NCBI RefSeq assembly: GCF_027116575.1
Contig: NZ_CP098252.1
Location: 1,240,001 to 1,304,000 of the forward strand
Source: Oxalobacter aliiformigenes
Lineage (GTDB): Bacteria > Pseudomonadota > Gammaproteobacteria > Burkholderiales > Burkholderiaceae_D
DNA length: 64,000 bases
Direction: 5' to 3'
Shown here: positions 17,029 to 26,312 of the stretch, one piece after another
Layout: each line of letters starts with the position of its first letter
Position numbering within the stretch: position 1 is the stretch's first letter
Translations under genes and position numbers: made by a program
The notes under the pieces: model-generated
Databases searched by the model: none
The model's input: only the letters and a program-made list of their open reading frames with translations
Told to the model about the DNA's origin: nothing

Positions 17029-17657
17029 TCCCGCAGGAAAGAAGCGGGAGGGCCGTGTACCTTTGGCAAACCGGACAGGTACACGACACCACCGGTATTC
17101 GTTCACGAAGCACCCGGGCATCACATGCAAATTGCCGGACTCGTCCGGAAGCGGACGAAAAGACCTGATACCGGCCCGGTTTGCATGATGCCGGATGCTG
17201 TCCGAAGTCCACAGGATCTTTCCCGTTCCCGGCATCACCAGTCCCGTGTGTCGGGAATTTCACCGGCGCTATCCACGTCAGACTGTCGGACAGACCGGAA
17301 AGCCGCTTCAGGTACCGGTTGCCGGTCTGCCGGATTGGACAGGGGGGAGCGTGGCGGGTACCGGACAGCGGGCATGTCTTGCCGTTCTTCGCTTGTCCGG
17401 ATTGCCGGTCGGCAAAAAACGGAAATCCTGTGGCGACGGCCAGTGATGGCGTTTATCCGGAAACCATGCGCAATCCCCGGTTTTCCTGGCGTATCCCGGC
17501 CGTTTTTCCGGAGGAATACGGTATCATTGACAGACCCGCCCTGAAAAACGGCGGACGCAAAAACGAAAAACGGATTCATGCCGCCGGCATCCGGATATCT
17601 CCGCGATACCGGCTGTATTGCCGGAGCAGTGCAGACCTGCTCTGGTAACGGACCCTG
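17029..17657. other. Gene-free stretch between DUF2569-like genes
   Basis: About 630 bases, high GC, no credible reading frame on either strand and no recognised signal. Confidence 0.45.
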
Positions 17658-18200
17658 ATGATGAGAGAACAGGACAGTCCCCCATTGCCGGAACCGGAAA
17701 AGGAAACGCCCCTTGCCGGACGAGGAAACGATCCCGGGCGGAAAACGGATCAGGAGCCCTTGTGGTTCCTGTACCTGATCCTTCAGTTCATGTTCGGCAA
17801 TCCCCTGCTGGATACCTGCTCTTTCATCATGCGGCTCGACATGTACGAAAAAGAAGGAATCGTCTGGATGTATCCGGACATTTTCCGTTTTTATACCGGT
17901 TACGGCTGGTTCGTCGTCATTTCCTGCTCACTGGCCAGCCTGTATACCGGTTATGTGCTCGGCGAGAGACGGAACCGCGAATCCCTCCGGCTCGCCAGAT
18001 GGATGTTCTGGCTGAACGGCCCGTTTCAGGTTATCCTGTTACAGGGCGTCTATTGCCTGTTTTTCGTCAGCATATCGGGAAGCGCGATTTTCGGGTATGT
18101 CATGCTGCCGATGGCCTGGTCCCTGCTCTGGACGCTGGTATGGACAGCATGGCTGGGCAAATCCCGACGCGCCGGGGAAATTTTCCGGTATAGTGAATAG
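17658..18200 (+). CDS. DUF2569-like membrane protein (divergent)
   Basis: 180 residues. After a 35-residue hydrophilic, Pro/Glu-rich N-terminus come four hydrophobic segments (around LWFLYLILQFMFG, GWFVVISCSLASLYTGYVLG, MFWLNGPFQVILLQGVYCLFFV, MLPMAWSLLWTLVWTAWLG). The layout and the ending of the last segment before KSRRAGEIF match its neighbours at 18274 and 18790, but the GVGGWL motif is missing. Function unknown. ATG codons at 17658 and 17661 are both possible. Probably a paralogue in a tandem family. Confidence 0.65.
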   Translation: MMREQDSPPLPEPEKETPLAGRGNDPGRKTDQEPLWFLYLILQFMFGNPLLDTCSFIMRLDMYEKEGIVWMYPDIFRFYTGYGWFVVISCSLASLYTGYVLGERRNRESLRLARWMFWLNGPFQVILLQGVYCLFFVSISGSAIFGYVMLPMAWSLLWTLVWTAWLGKSRRAGEIFRYSE

Positions 18201-18273
18201 CGAGCGTACAAGTGACTGACGGAACAGGCAGGGTCTGCCGGCCTGTCCGCCGATTTCATGGAGAAAAACCCAT

Positions 18274-18807
18274 ATGGAAAACAACGAACCGATTCAGGAA
18301 AACAGGAACGGCGATCCGTTTCCCGATGCCCCCAGGGGAGTAGGGGGCTGGCTGGCCTGGCTGATCATCGCTCTGACGATATTGAATCCGCTGTTCTCCA
18401 TCTTCCTGCTCGCTTCCGAATTCGGCACGGCAGAGCATGTGAACCCCGCCTTGCTGCAAATGCCTCCTTACGTCCAGTACAAATGGTTCAGTTGGGGACT
18501 TATCCTGGTCTGTTGCGTCGTCAGTATCGGTGCCGGCTACCGGCTCTGGAAAACCCACGTCTGGAAATCGGTCAGGGAAGCCATCTTCTCTCTCTGGATC
18601 ATCGGGCCATTGTCAACAGTCGTCCTTGTCGCCTATCTCTATGTGAATTTCGGATCGCTCATTGAAAAATCGATGATGGATATCCTCGGCAGCCTGTTCC
18701 GTTCAATTTTCTTCGCCGGACTCTGGACAGCCTACCTGCTTCGTTCGAAAAGAGTCCGGAACACCTATGCCAGGGATGAAACACCCCGGTCATTTTCCGG
18801 ATTTTAA
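18274..18807 (+). CDS. DUF2569 family membrane protein
   Basis: 177 residues with the family's RGVGGWLAWLIIAL near residue 28 and four membrane segments, ending in LWTAYLLRSKRVRNTYARD. GGAG precedes the ATG. The family is widespread and uncharacterised. The gene overlaps by 18 bp, tail to tail, with the paralogue at 18790 on the other strand. Confidence 0.78.
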   Translation: MENNEPIQENRNGDPFPDAPRGVGGWLAWLIIALTILNPLFSIFLLASEFGTAEHVNPALLQMPPYVQYKWFSWGLILVCCVVSIGAGYRLWKTHVWKSVREAIFSLWIIGPLSTVVLVAYLYVNFGSLIEKSMMDILGSLFRSIFFAGLWTAYLLRSKRVRNTYARDETPRSFSGF

Positions 18808-19296
18808 GCCGGAGTCCGCGGGATAGTAGGTGTTTTTGACACGGGAGGAGCGAAGCAGATAACCGGTCCATATCGCACACTGGATAGCCGAAGCGGCTAT
18901 CAGGACATAAAACGGCTTGATTGTCTGGGCGAAATCGAGGTGGAAAATGGCCGAAGCCGCCGCCGCATGAATGAGCGGGACGATCGGTCCGACCAGCCAG
19001 ATCACACCGATAGCCAGCTGGACCGTCATCGGCCTTTTGATGCGCCAGAGCGCATAACCGGCAGCCAGACAGAAAAAGCACATAATGGCAAAAATGACCC
19101 AGACGACCATCCGGTATTGCACCCAGGCCTGATTCGCTTCCAGCGCCGGCAATGCCCGTGCGGAAACAATGAAATCGTAATAAAGGTTCCTGAAACCCAT
19201 TACGGGCGTATAGACCGCCAGCATCACAATCAGCAGCAGCAACCAGCCGCCGACCCCTTTCGGTGCAGATACAGAAGACCGGATTTTGCGATTCAC
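18790..19296 (-). CDS. DUF2569 family membrane protein
   Basis: 168 residues: APKGVGGWLLLLIVMLAVY near the N-terminus, four membrane segments, C-terminal IWTGYLLRSSRVKNTYYPAD, clearly paralogous to the gene at 18274 although on the opposite strand. Together with 16484 and 17658 it makes a cluster of four. Such local expansion with inversion suggests duplication and rearrangement; function unknown. Confidence 0.78.
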   Translation of the reverse strand: MNRKIRSSVSAPKGVGGWLLLLIVMLAVYTPVMGFRNLYYDFIVSARALPALEANQAWVQYRMVVWVIFAIMCFFCLAAGYALWRIKRPMTVQLAIGVIWLVGPIVPLIHAAAASAIFHLDFAQTIKPFYVLIAASAIQCAIWTGYLLRSSRVKNTYYPADSGLKSGK

Positions 19297-19417
19297 GCGA
19301 TATTCTCCTCAAGCCGGAAATTCCGGCCGGTTTGTCAGAAAATCCACTATACCAGCCGGATACGGAATCCGTTTGACCCGATGCAAAAAAAGAATCCCCC
19401 GATTACGGAAAAACGGT

Positions 19418-19756
19418 TCAGTTTCCCGGGAACGCATCCACATACTGGATACGAAGATCGGGGAAAGCGTTCACGAACTGTATCCTGAAATCCGGAAAAC
19501 TGTCCACGAATTGCCACCGGCCGCAACGGTCGGGAAAAGCGTTGACCTTTTGTACTTTCAGATCGGGAAACGCATTCACCACCTGAACCCTGAAATCGGG
19601 AAATGCCTCGACGACCTGTACACGCCCGTAAAGTGCCTTGCCTTCCAGGGTACAGTTTGCCCCGACATTTCCGGCACAGGCGGGAAAAGCCGGCAAAACC
19701 AGAAAGACGGACAGAAAAAATGCGGGAAGCGGATTGCGCGACCTCATCGAAAACAC
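19418..19756 (-). CDS. Exported repeat protein, septoil-knot-like
   Basis: 112 residues. A signal peptide (SRNPLPAFFLSVFLVLPAFPACA) is followed by seven short repeats of the form V-x-x-V-x-x-FPD (VQVVEAFPDF, VQVVNAFPDL, VQKVNAFPD, WQFVDSFPDF, IQFVNAFPDL, IQYVDAFPG). Two cysteines (one before the repeats, one in DRCGRW) could form a disulphide. From memory this pattern matches small proteins annotated as 7(1) septoil knot domain proteins; I cannot verify that here. Role unknown. It stands alone with no operon partner. Confidence 0.7.
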   Translation of the reverse strand: MFSMRSRNPLPAFFLSVFLVLPAFPACAGNVGANCTLEGKALYGRVQVVEAFPDFRVQVVNAFPDLKVQKVNAFPDRCGRWQFVDSFPDFRIQFVNAFPDLRIQYVDAFPGN

Positions 19757-20285
19757 CTTTGGAAATACATGACATGCAAATGCCGGAACAGGTCAGCCGC
19801 CGAGACGGAAACCCTCCCGAATCAGGGCCAGAAAATCACTTCATCGTCATTTTCCCGGGACTTTTCAGCCGTTTCGCCGGAAAACGAGCAAGGCGGAACG
19901 GGCGAATGACGCCGGAAAAGAAAATGGAAAAGATGATAAAAGAGACACAGCATACCCGAATTCCAGAAACAGGGTACAGAACCGGCGATCCGTTCTGTCA
20001 TGATGAATCATGAATCCATATTAATCCTTTTTCGTACCGGCGTCATCTTTTGGCAATGTACAAAACCTGCGTACCGGATATCCGTGGAGGTGCACTTCTC
20101 TCCGGTGCACCGGCCGTATGGCATGATATCCGGTTCCATGGTGGATATCCGGATGTTCATGCCATGGCTGACCGAAGTTTTTTTATTTTGTACCATATCA
20201 TTGTGGCGCCCGAATTGCGCCCGGAAACAGAAAAGCAAGCCAGACCTCCTTCGAAAGAAGCGAGGTCTTTTTTTATGGAGACGAG
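19757..20285. other. Intergenic stretch with the tail-fibre header
   Basis: No gene recognised. The last ~118 bases (from CTGACCGAAGTTT at 20168) are homologous to the ~121 bases before the other tail-fibre gene at 33243. Confidence 0.55.
20242..20274 (+). terminator. Intrinsic terminator directly before tail fibre 1
   Basis: AGACCTC-CTTC, GAAA loop, GAAG-C-GAGGTCT and seven T; the U-tract runs into TATGGAGACGAG, the ribosome site of the fibre gene. Possibly an attenuator. Confidence 0.8.
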
Positions 20286-21440
20286 ATGAGCAAACTACCG
20301 GAGAAAGCGGTACTGGACGGAAGCAAGATACCGAAGACGACGACAGGAGAAATGAAGAAAGCGCTGGGAGAATTACATGACTACCTGAAAGAGCTGCTGG
20401 GAGAGGACAGCGGAGACAAGGAATCGGCGAGACTGGCGCTCGGTATCGATCTGGAAGAGTTGAGCGGGAACATCGATGCGAAAGCCGACCGTTCCGAACT
20501 GTCAAGCGTTGCCACGACAGGGAGTTACGATGACCTGAAAGACAAACCGGACCTGAGTGAGCGAGGGGTTCCCATCGGTACAGTGGCGTGGTTCGCCATG
20601 CCGGTTCCGCCGGCCGGTTACCTGAAATGCGATGGTGCGGCAGTCGGGCGGGAAACCTGTCCCGAACTCTTTGCCGCCATCGGAACCACCTATGGAGAAG
20701 GCGATGGAGAGACCACCTTCAACCTGCCGAACCTGATCGGGCGGTTCGCCGAAGGCAGCGCGACACCGGGAACAGTGAAAGAGGCTGGATTGCCGAACAT
20801 TACGGGTGATTTTGGGGCGGGGTCAGTTACTAAAAATAATTCTGATGGGACTGTTGGTAATGAACAGCTTGCCTTGGGCGGGTGTTTTGAGCCAATAAGC
20901 GCAATAAGTGTCACAGGCGTTAACGAAACGCCAAGTGGTGGATGGTTCATGAATGCACGAGTCGGTATCAATGCATCACGCTCCAATATTACCTACGGCA
21001 AAAGCGATACCGTCCAGCCACCGGCCCTGACCCTGTTGCCCTGCATCAAAGCCTTCGATGCGGCAATCGATTCCGGTCTGATCGACATAACGGAACTGGC
21101 CAACGAAGTGGCTGGAAAAGCCGACAAGACGGAAGTGGCGAATCTGGCAATGCCGTCCAATAGTCGCGTTGATTTAACGTTTCCACCGAACGGAACAACC
21201 GATTATGTAGCTCCAGCGGACGGATACTTCTGTCTGTCATGCGATGCAAGCAATGGCTTTATACAAATACTAAATCCTAACAATGGTCTGATTACAGGAT
21301 ATTCCTTTGGGCAATCCGAAGTATGTAGGCTATATCTTCCCGCCAGAAAGGATATCGGAATACAAGTAACCGTTTCAGCCACAATAAACAATCAATACGG
21401 TTTTTATTTCATTTACGCGAACGGGAGCCAGCCAGAATGA
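20286..21440 (+). CDS. Tail fibre protein 1 (tail collar domain)
   Basis: 384 residues. The N-terminal ~90 residues (LPEKAVLDGSKIPKTTTGEMKKALGELHDYL, then ESARLALGIDLEEL) are shared with the fibre protein at 33243. A phage tail collar domain follows (VPIGTVAWFAMPVPPAGYLKCDGAAVGR, FNLPNLIGRFAEGSATPG). The C-terminal ~120 residues are the probable receptor-binding part; bases about 20,820-20,960 and 21,150-21,430 are AT-richer and use other codons, consistent with module exchange. The assembly gene at 21437 overlaps by ATGA. There are no J, lysis or structural genes next to it, so it is separated from the main tail operon by about 11 kb. Confidence 0.87.
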   Translation: MSKLPEKAVLDGSKIPKTTTGEMKKALGELHDYLKELLGEDSGDKESARLALGIDLEELSGNIDAKADRSELSSVATTGSYDDLKDKPDLSERGVPIGTVAWFAMPVPPAGYLKCDGAAVGRETCPELFAAIGTTYGEGDGETTFNLPNLIGRFAEGSATPGTVKEAGLPNITGDFGAGSVTKNNSDGTVGNEQLALGGCFEPISAISVTGVNETPSGGWFMNARVGINASRSNITYGKSDTVQPPALTLLPCIKAFDAAIDSGLIDITELANEVAGKADKTEVANLAMPSNSRVDLTFPPNGTTDYVAPADGYFCLSCDASNGFIQILNPNNGLITGYSFGQSEVCRLYLPARKDIGIQVTVSATINNQYGFYFIYANGSQPE

Positions 21441-22042
21441 AATACGGGATTGTAGAAAACCATAAATTTGTCCTGATCGACGATGATCTGCAACGTCTGA
21501 AAAACACCTTGCCCTTCATGCCGCAGTATTCGGTCGAACAAATCGGAATATACGATGAAGACCAGATCGAGCAGGGCCATGACGGCACATGGTACGAAAA
21601 AGGCCATGCGCCGCAAAGACCGCTGGAAGAAGCCAGAACGGAAAAACTGGCTGAACTGGAAGCGGCTTTCGATACCGCATCGCGGGAAGCGCATTGCACC
21701 TCATCGGTCGGGTTCGAGATCGATGCCGACGAAATCGCCAACCGCAACATCGAAGGACTGGTGCTCGTCATGCAGCCGGAAGAGACCACCTTGTTCAGGG
21801 CGTATGACAACACCTTCCATGAAGTCACACGGGAGCAACTCGAGACCATGCGCAAGGAAATCGTCGTCAACAGCCAATACCTGTATCAGGCCAAGTGGAC
21901 GATGGAAGCCCGAATCAGGGCGGCAGAAACAGCCGAAGCGCTGAAGATCATCGTTGTGACACCCGGGACACTGGAGGAACTGGCAAATTCCTTTATGAAT
22001 ACGGCAGCTGGCCACACAAAAGCTTCCATCGTGAACGGATAA
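21437..22042 (+). CDS. Tail fibre assembly-type protein (DUF4376-like)
   Basis: 201 residues. The N-terminal part (MKYGIVENHKFVLIDDD) is followed by a helical region typical of DUF4376 proteins (RTEKLAELEAAFDTASREAHCTSSVGFEIDADEIANRNIEGL, and LETMRKEIVVNSQYLYQAKWTMEARIRAA). These are encoded after tail fibre genes and are thought to help fibre folding or to be fibre components. Overlap with the fibre gene supports co-translation. Confidence 0.8.
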   Translation: MKYGIVENHKFVLIDDDLQRLKNTLPFMPQYSVEQIGIYDEDQIEQGHDGTWYEKGHAPQRPLEEARTEKLAELEAAFDTASREAHCTSSVGFEIDADEIANRNIEGLVLVMQPEETTLFRAYDNTFHEVTREQLETMRKEIVVNSQYLYQAKWTMEARIRAAETAEALKIIVVTPGTLEELANSFMNTAAGHTKASIVNG

Positions 22043-22572
22043 CGTGAATCCACCGGAGTCAGGCCTGTCATGACCTGAAACAGGAAAACAGACATTTCTG
22101 TCATGGATTGATCCAGACCATTTGCCGGTAACGGCCCGATAGTTTGACGGCGGTTGTCTGGCAGTTTTTGCGGATAACCGCCCGTAAAGTCCGTTCCATC
22201 CATTTCCGGACAGTTCCGGCAAGCGGAATCCGTCGGTCGGGAAAAAACGGATAAGGCCGGTTTTATTACAGTTGCCGCCAGCAAGGCAGGTGACGGTATA
22301 ATCGGCACCGTTTTCCGGTATCAGGCAGAATCGTGTTCAGAAACCGGCGGTTTCTGCCGGAAAATTCCGGACAGTCCGGAATGAAGGACAAACATGAAAT
22401 CATACATTGTCTATCTTCAACGCCGTATCGGTTACAGTATCCGGCCATCCGTCAAGTCATGACCGAAAACGGGGGGCCGGAAACGAAAGGCAGAATAGTC
22501 TGCCTTTTGCCGGAAAAAACGGAACAATACCGGTAAAATCGGCAAACATGACAATACGACAGACAAAAATCC
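22043..22572. other. Intergenic stretch before dusA
   Basis: 530 bases with no credible gene. It holds a candidate sigma-70 promoter (22272-22302) and is the boundary between phage-derived DNA and a chromosomal gene. Confidence 0.5.
22272..22302 (+). promoter_or_regulatory. Candidate sigma-70 promoter for dusA
   Basis: TTGCCG and a perfect TATAAT separated by 19 nt; spacing is longer than ideal. 270 nt upstream of the dusA start. Confidence 0.35.
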
Positions 22573-23559
22573 ATGAAAGACAAAAAAAGGTTAACCTCAG
22601 TCGCTCCAATGCTCGACTGGACAGACCGGCATTGCCGTTATTTCCATCGCCTGATCAGCCGCCATACCTGGCTCTATACGGAAATGGTCACGACCGGTGC
22701 GCTGCTGTACGGCGATGTCGCCCGGCATCTGGACTTCAGCGGGGAAGAACATCCTGTCGCACTGCAACTGGGCGGAAGCGAACCGGCCGATCTGGCGCAG
22801 TGCGCCAGACTGGGGGAGAAATGGGGATACGACGAGATCAACCTGAATTGCGGCTGTCCGTCCGAACGGGTGCAGAAAGGCGCTTTCGGTGCCTGCCTGA
22901 TGAAGGAGTCCACACTCGTCGCGAATTGTGTCAAAGCCATGAAAGATGCCGTATCCATCGATGTGACGGTGAAGCACCGTATCGGCATCGACGATATTAC
23001 AACTTACAGTTTTGTTCGCGATTTTATCGGAGAAATCGCCGGGGCAGGATGCCAAACCTTCATTGTCCACGCCAGAAACGCCATGCTGAAAGGCTTGTCG
23101 CCGAAAGAAAACCGTGAAATCCCTCCCTTGCGTTACGATGTCGTCTACCGGCTGAAAAAAGACTTTCCCGATCTGGAAATCCTGATCAACGGAGGGGTGG
23201 AAACGGTGGATCAGGTCGAAGAACATTTGAAGTATGTCGATGGTGTCATGATCGGCCGGGCGGCCTATCATTATCCCTGGCGGATGGTGGAATTCGACAA
23301 CCGCTTCTACGGAGACGATTCTCCGGCCAGAACACCGGCCGATGTGGTGAACGCCATGATTCCCTATATCGAAAGACAGCTTTCCCTTTACGGGGAAAAA
23401 GGCCTGAAAATGCACGGTATCACACGCCACATGCTGGGCATGATGACCGGCCTTCCCGGTGCGAGGCGGTTCAGGCAAATCCTCTCCGATCCGGCCAGAC
23501 TGGCGTCAGACAGTCCCGCCATTGTTCTGCTGGAAGCGCTGTCGGCTGTCCGGTTCTGA
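22573..23559 (+). CDS. dusA: tRNA-dihydrouridine synthase A
   Basis: 328 residues. FMN-dependent enzyme that reduces uridines in the tRNA D-loop. The DusA signature is clear: NLNCGCPSERVQKGAFGACLM (catalytic Cys near residue 97), an SVAPMLDWTDRHCRYFHRLI N-terminus, KHRIGID, and the FMN phosphate site INGGVETVDQ plus MIGRAAYHYPW. Full length. The 5' end of dusA is a well-known integration site for prophages and genomic islands; here phage tail-fibre genes end 530 bp upstream, compatible with such an insertion, although no att duplication was found in the window. Confidence 0.95.
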   Translation: MKDKKRLTSVAPMLDWTDRHCRYFHRLISRHTWLYTEMVTTGALLYGDVARHLDFSGEEHPVALQLGGSEPADLAQCARLGEKWGYDEINLNCGCPSERVQKGAFGACLMKESTLVANCVKAMKDAVSIDVTVKHRIGIDDITTYSFVRDFIGEIAGAGCQTFIVHARNAMLKGLSPKENREIPPLRYDVVYRLKKDFPDLEILINGGVETVDQVEEHLKYVDGVMIGRAAYHYPWRMVEFDNRFYGDDSPARTPADVVNAMIPYIERQLSLYGEKGLKMHGITRHMLGMMTGLPGARRFRQILSDPARLASDSPAIVLLEALSAVRF

Positions 23560-24214
23560 AAAAAAGCGCTGCCGGACCGGAAAAATGAATCCACAGAATC
23601 GACGGAATCCCGGCATGGATTTCGACAGGATGAAAAAAACGGAAAACATGTCGGGATATTTCCGGTTGGAGCCTGAAAAATCCTGTCCCCGGATTCTGGA
23701 ACGGTCCGTTTCAGGACAAAAGACGGAGAGGGGCATTTTCCGTTGCAGTCTTCCATGAGATCCGGCCGTTTGTCCTTTTTTCCTCGAAACGGGACAGAGC
23801 GCCCCGTCTGTTCTGTCTGGCAGCATCCACAGGAAAACCGACCGGAAAATGTCATCGCATGCAACCTGTCCGCTATCCATTCACCCGTTTCGTGTTTTCC
23901 GGACAGCTTCCTCTTCGGGGAAGCGGAATATCGCGTCAGTCTCTTCAAGCGAAAGGCCGGTAACGGCAAACCGTTTTCCGTAAAACAGTCGGGCAACGAC
24001 TGGCATCCCGCCGGACAGGACACGGCGGAGTCTGCTAATATGGTACATGGCAGAACCCGGAAGGGGCAGGGTCCTGACAGTGTTCCGGTGCTTTCACCGG
24101 GTTCGTTGTGCCGTGTCAAATCCGTCGATCCGTTCGACTTTATGCTGGATATTCAGTAACAGGAAGCCTTGGCCGCTTTCCTTTTCATCCGGCAAACCAG
24201 ACAGGAGGGAAAAC
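23560..24214. other. Gene-free stretch between dusA and ftsH
   Basis: About 650 bases, no credible reading frame; no clear promoter or terminator seen. Confidence 0.45.
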
Positions 24215-26221
24215 ATGAATGACGACAACTCCGGACGGAACCAGTGGCTGCTCTGGTACATCGCTTTTGCCGTGATCGGCATATTGCTGGCACGTGGTTT
24301 CTGGGCGGATTACAGGGCAAGCGAACCCCTGCCGTACAGTGCGTTTCTTCAACAGCTCGATGCCGGAAACGTCAGACAGGTCGATATCGCCGGCAATGAA
24401 ATCAGGGGTGTCCTGAAAGAGCCGGTCAACGGCAAAACCGACTTCACGACGACCCGGGTGGACAATACGCTGGCCGAACAGCTGGCATCGCACGATGTGG
24501 AATTCACCGGCATTGTCCAGAATACGTTTCTCTCCGACATACTGGGCTGGATCATCCCGACGGCTGTCTTTTTCGGCATCTGGATGTTTCTGATGCGACG
24601 CATGGCGAAACAGTCCGGCATGGGCGACGGAAGCGGCGGTTTTCTGTCCATCGGCAAAAACCGCGCCAAAGTCTACGTGGAAAAAGACATCAAGGTCACC
24701 TTTGACGATGTCGCCGGTGTGGACGAAGCCAAGGAGGAGTTGCAGGAAGTCGTCGGCTTTTTGAAGGATCCGGCGAAATACGGGCGGCTGGGCGGCCGTA
24801 TTCCGCACGGTATCCTGCTCGTCGGGCCGCCGGGTACCGGGAAAACCCTGCTGGCCAAGGCCGTGGCCGGGGAAGCGGGCGTACCGTTTTTTTCCATCAA
24901 CGGTTCCGAATTCGTGGAAATGTTCGTCGGTGTCGGTGCCGCACGGGTGCGCGATCTGTTCGAACAGGCACGCAAGCAGGCGCCGGCCATCATCTTCATC
25001 GATGAAATCGACGCACTGGGCAAAGCGCGCGGAGCCTATGGTATCGGAGGACACGATGAAAAGGAACAGACGCTCAACCAGCTGCTGGCCGAACTCGACG
25101 GCTTCGATTCCCGGTCGGGACTGGTTCTGCTCGGCGCGACCAACCGGCCCGAAATCCTCGATCCGGCGTTGCTGCGTGCCGGCCGTTTCGACAGGCAGAT
25201 ACTTGTGGACCGGCCCGACAAGACCGGGCGTATCCAGATATTGCGGGTCCATCTGAAAAAAATCAAACTGGGTGACGATATCAATGTCGACCAGATCGCC
25301 GCCTTAACACCCGGTTTTTCCGGCGCCGATCTCGCCAATCTCGTCAATGAAGCCGCGATACTTGCCACACGCCGCAAACACGACGCCGTCATGCTGGAAG
25401 ATTTCACCGGTGCCATCGAGCGCATGATCGCCGGACTGGAAAAGAAAAACCGCCTGATCAATCCGAAGGAGCGCGAAATTGTAGCATGGCATGAAATGGG
25501 ACATGCTCTTGTTTCGCTCGCCTTGCCGGGTTCGGAAACCGTCCACAAGGTATCCATCATTCCCCGTGGTATCGGTTCACTCGGCTATACGATCAACCGG
25601 CCTACGGAAGACCGTTACCTGATGACGAAACAGGAGCTGGAAAACAAAATGGCCGTTCTTCTTGGAGGTCGTGCAGCCGAGTCGCTGCATTTCACCGAAG
25701 TGACAACCGGAGCGTCCGACGATCTGGTCAAGGCCACCGAAATCGCACGCAGCATGGTTACGCGATACGGTATGAGCGAAAAACTCGGCCAGATCGCCTA
25801 TGAATCGACCCGGAACGTCTTTCTGGCACAGACCGGCGAAATCCAGCAGGAGAACCGGAATTATTCCGACGAGACCGCGCGCGATATCGATAATGAAGTC
25901 CGCCGGCTCCTGCAACAGGCTTTCGATAGGGCCACAGCTATCCTGAAAGACCGTGCCGAAGCCCTGAAAACCGGAGCATTGGCGTTGCTTGAACAGGAAA
26001 CCCTGACGGAAGAGGAGGTGCTGGCCATCTCGCAGGGACGCAGCTGGCGTTTGTTGCCATACGATCCCGATACCGGAAAGGCGGAAACCGGCCAGTCCGG
26101 ACAAGGTGGCGGACAAACCGGTGACGAAGATGAAGCCACCCCGAGCGGGAAATCCGGAGAAAAAAGGGAAAAACCGACGGAAAAAAAACAGCCAGCCACG
26201 GGAGAGAACGATCACCTTTGA
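24215..26221 (+). CDS. ftsH: ATP-dependent zinc metalloprotease FtsH
   Basis: 668 residues. Membrane-anchored AAA+ protease that degrades misfolded membrane proteins and some regulators. In order: TM1 (about 10-27), periplasmic domain, TM2 (about 110-127), Walker A GPPGTGKT (204-211), pore FVGV (237-240), Walker B FIDEID (261-266), [24 protein letters not shown], zinc site HEMGH (426-430), and a hydrophilic Gly/Lys/Glu-rich tail. AGGAGG lies upstream of ATG 24215. A housekeeping ftsH normally follows rlmE (ftsJ); that context is absent, so this may be a second FtsH. Confidence 0.94.
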   Translation: MNDDNSGRNQWLLWYIAFAVIGILLARGFWADYRASEPLPYSAFLQQLDAGNVRQVDIAGNEIRGVLKEPVNGKTDFTTTRVDNTLAEQLASHDVEFTGIVQNTFLSDILGWIIPTAVFFGIWMFLMRRMAKQSGMGDGSGGFLSIGKNRAKVYVEKDIKVTFDDVAGVDEAKEELQEVVGFLKDPAKYGRLGGRIPHGILLVGPPGTGKTLLAKAVAGEAGVPFFSINGSEFVEMFVGVGAARVRDLFEQARKQAPAIIFIDEIDALGKARGAYGIGGHDEKEQTLNQLLAELDGFDSRSGLVLLGATNRPEILDPALLRAGRFDRQILVDRPDKTGRIQILRVHLKKIKLGDDINVDQIAALTPGFSGADLANLVNEAAILATRRKHDAVMLEDFTGAIERMIAGLEKKNRLINPKEREIVAWHEMGHALVSLALPGSETVHKVSIIPRGIGSLGYTINRPTEDRYLMTKQELENKMAVLLGGRAAESLHFTEVTTGASDDLVKATEIARSMVTRYGMSEKLGQIAYESTRNVFLAQTGEIQQENRNYSDETARDIDNEVRRLLQQAFDRATAILKDRAEALKTGALALLEQETLTEEEVLAISQGRSWRLLPYDPDTGKAETGQSGQGGGQTGDEDEATPSGKSGEKREKPTEKKQPATGENDHL

Positions 26222-26237
26222 CTGATGGCATGATGTC

Positions 26238-26270
26238 GCGTTGTCCGGATAACCGTTTTGCGGACAACGC
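26238..26270 (+). terminator. Hairpin downstream of ftsH
   Basis: GCGTTGTCCG and CGGACAACGC pair perfectly with a 13-nt loop; no strong T-run follows. Confidence 0.5.
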
Positions 26271-26312
26271 CTGTTATCCCTTCGGGCCCCACACCCTAGC
26301 TTTTTTCAGGTA

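Noticed and set aside
17181..17648. 155-residue open frame between DUF2569-like genes
   Set aside because: Cys/Arg/Pro-rich with no hydrophobic segments or motif; looks like chance.
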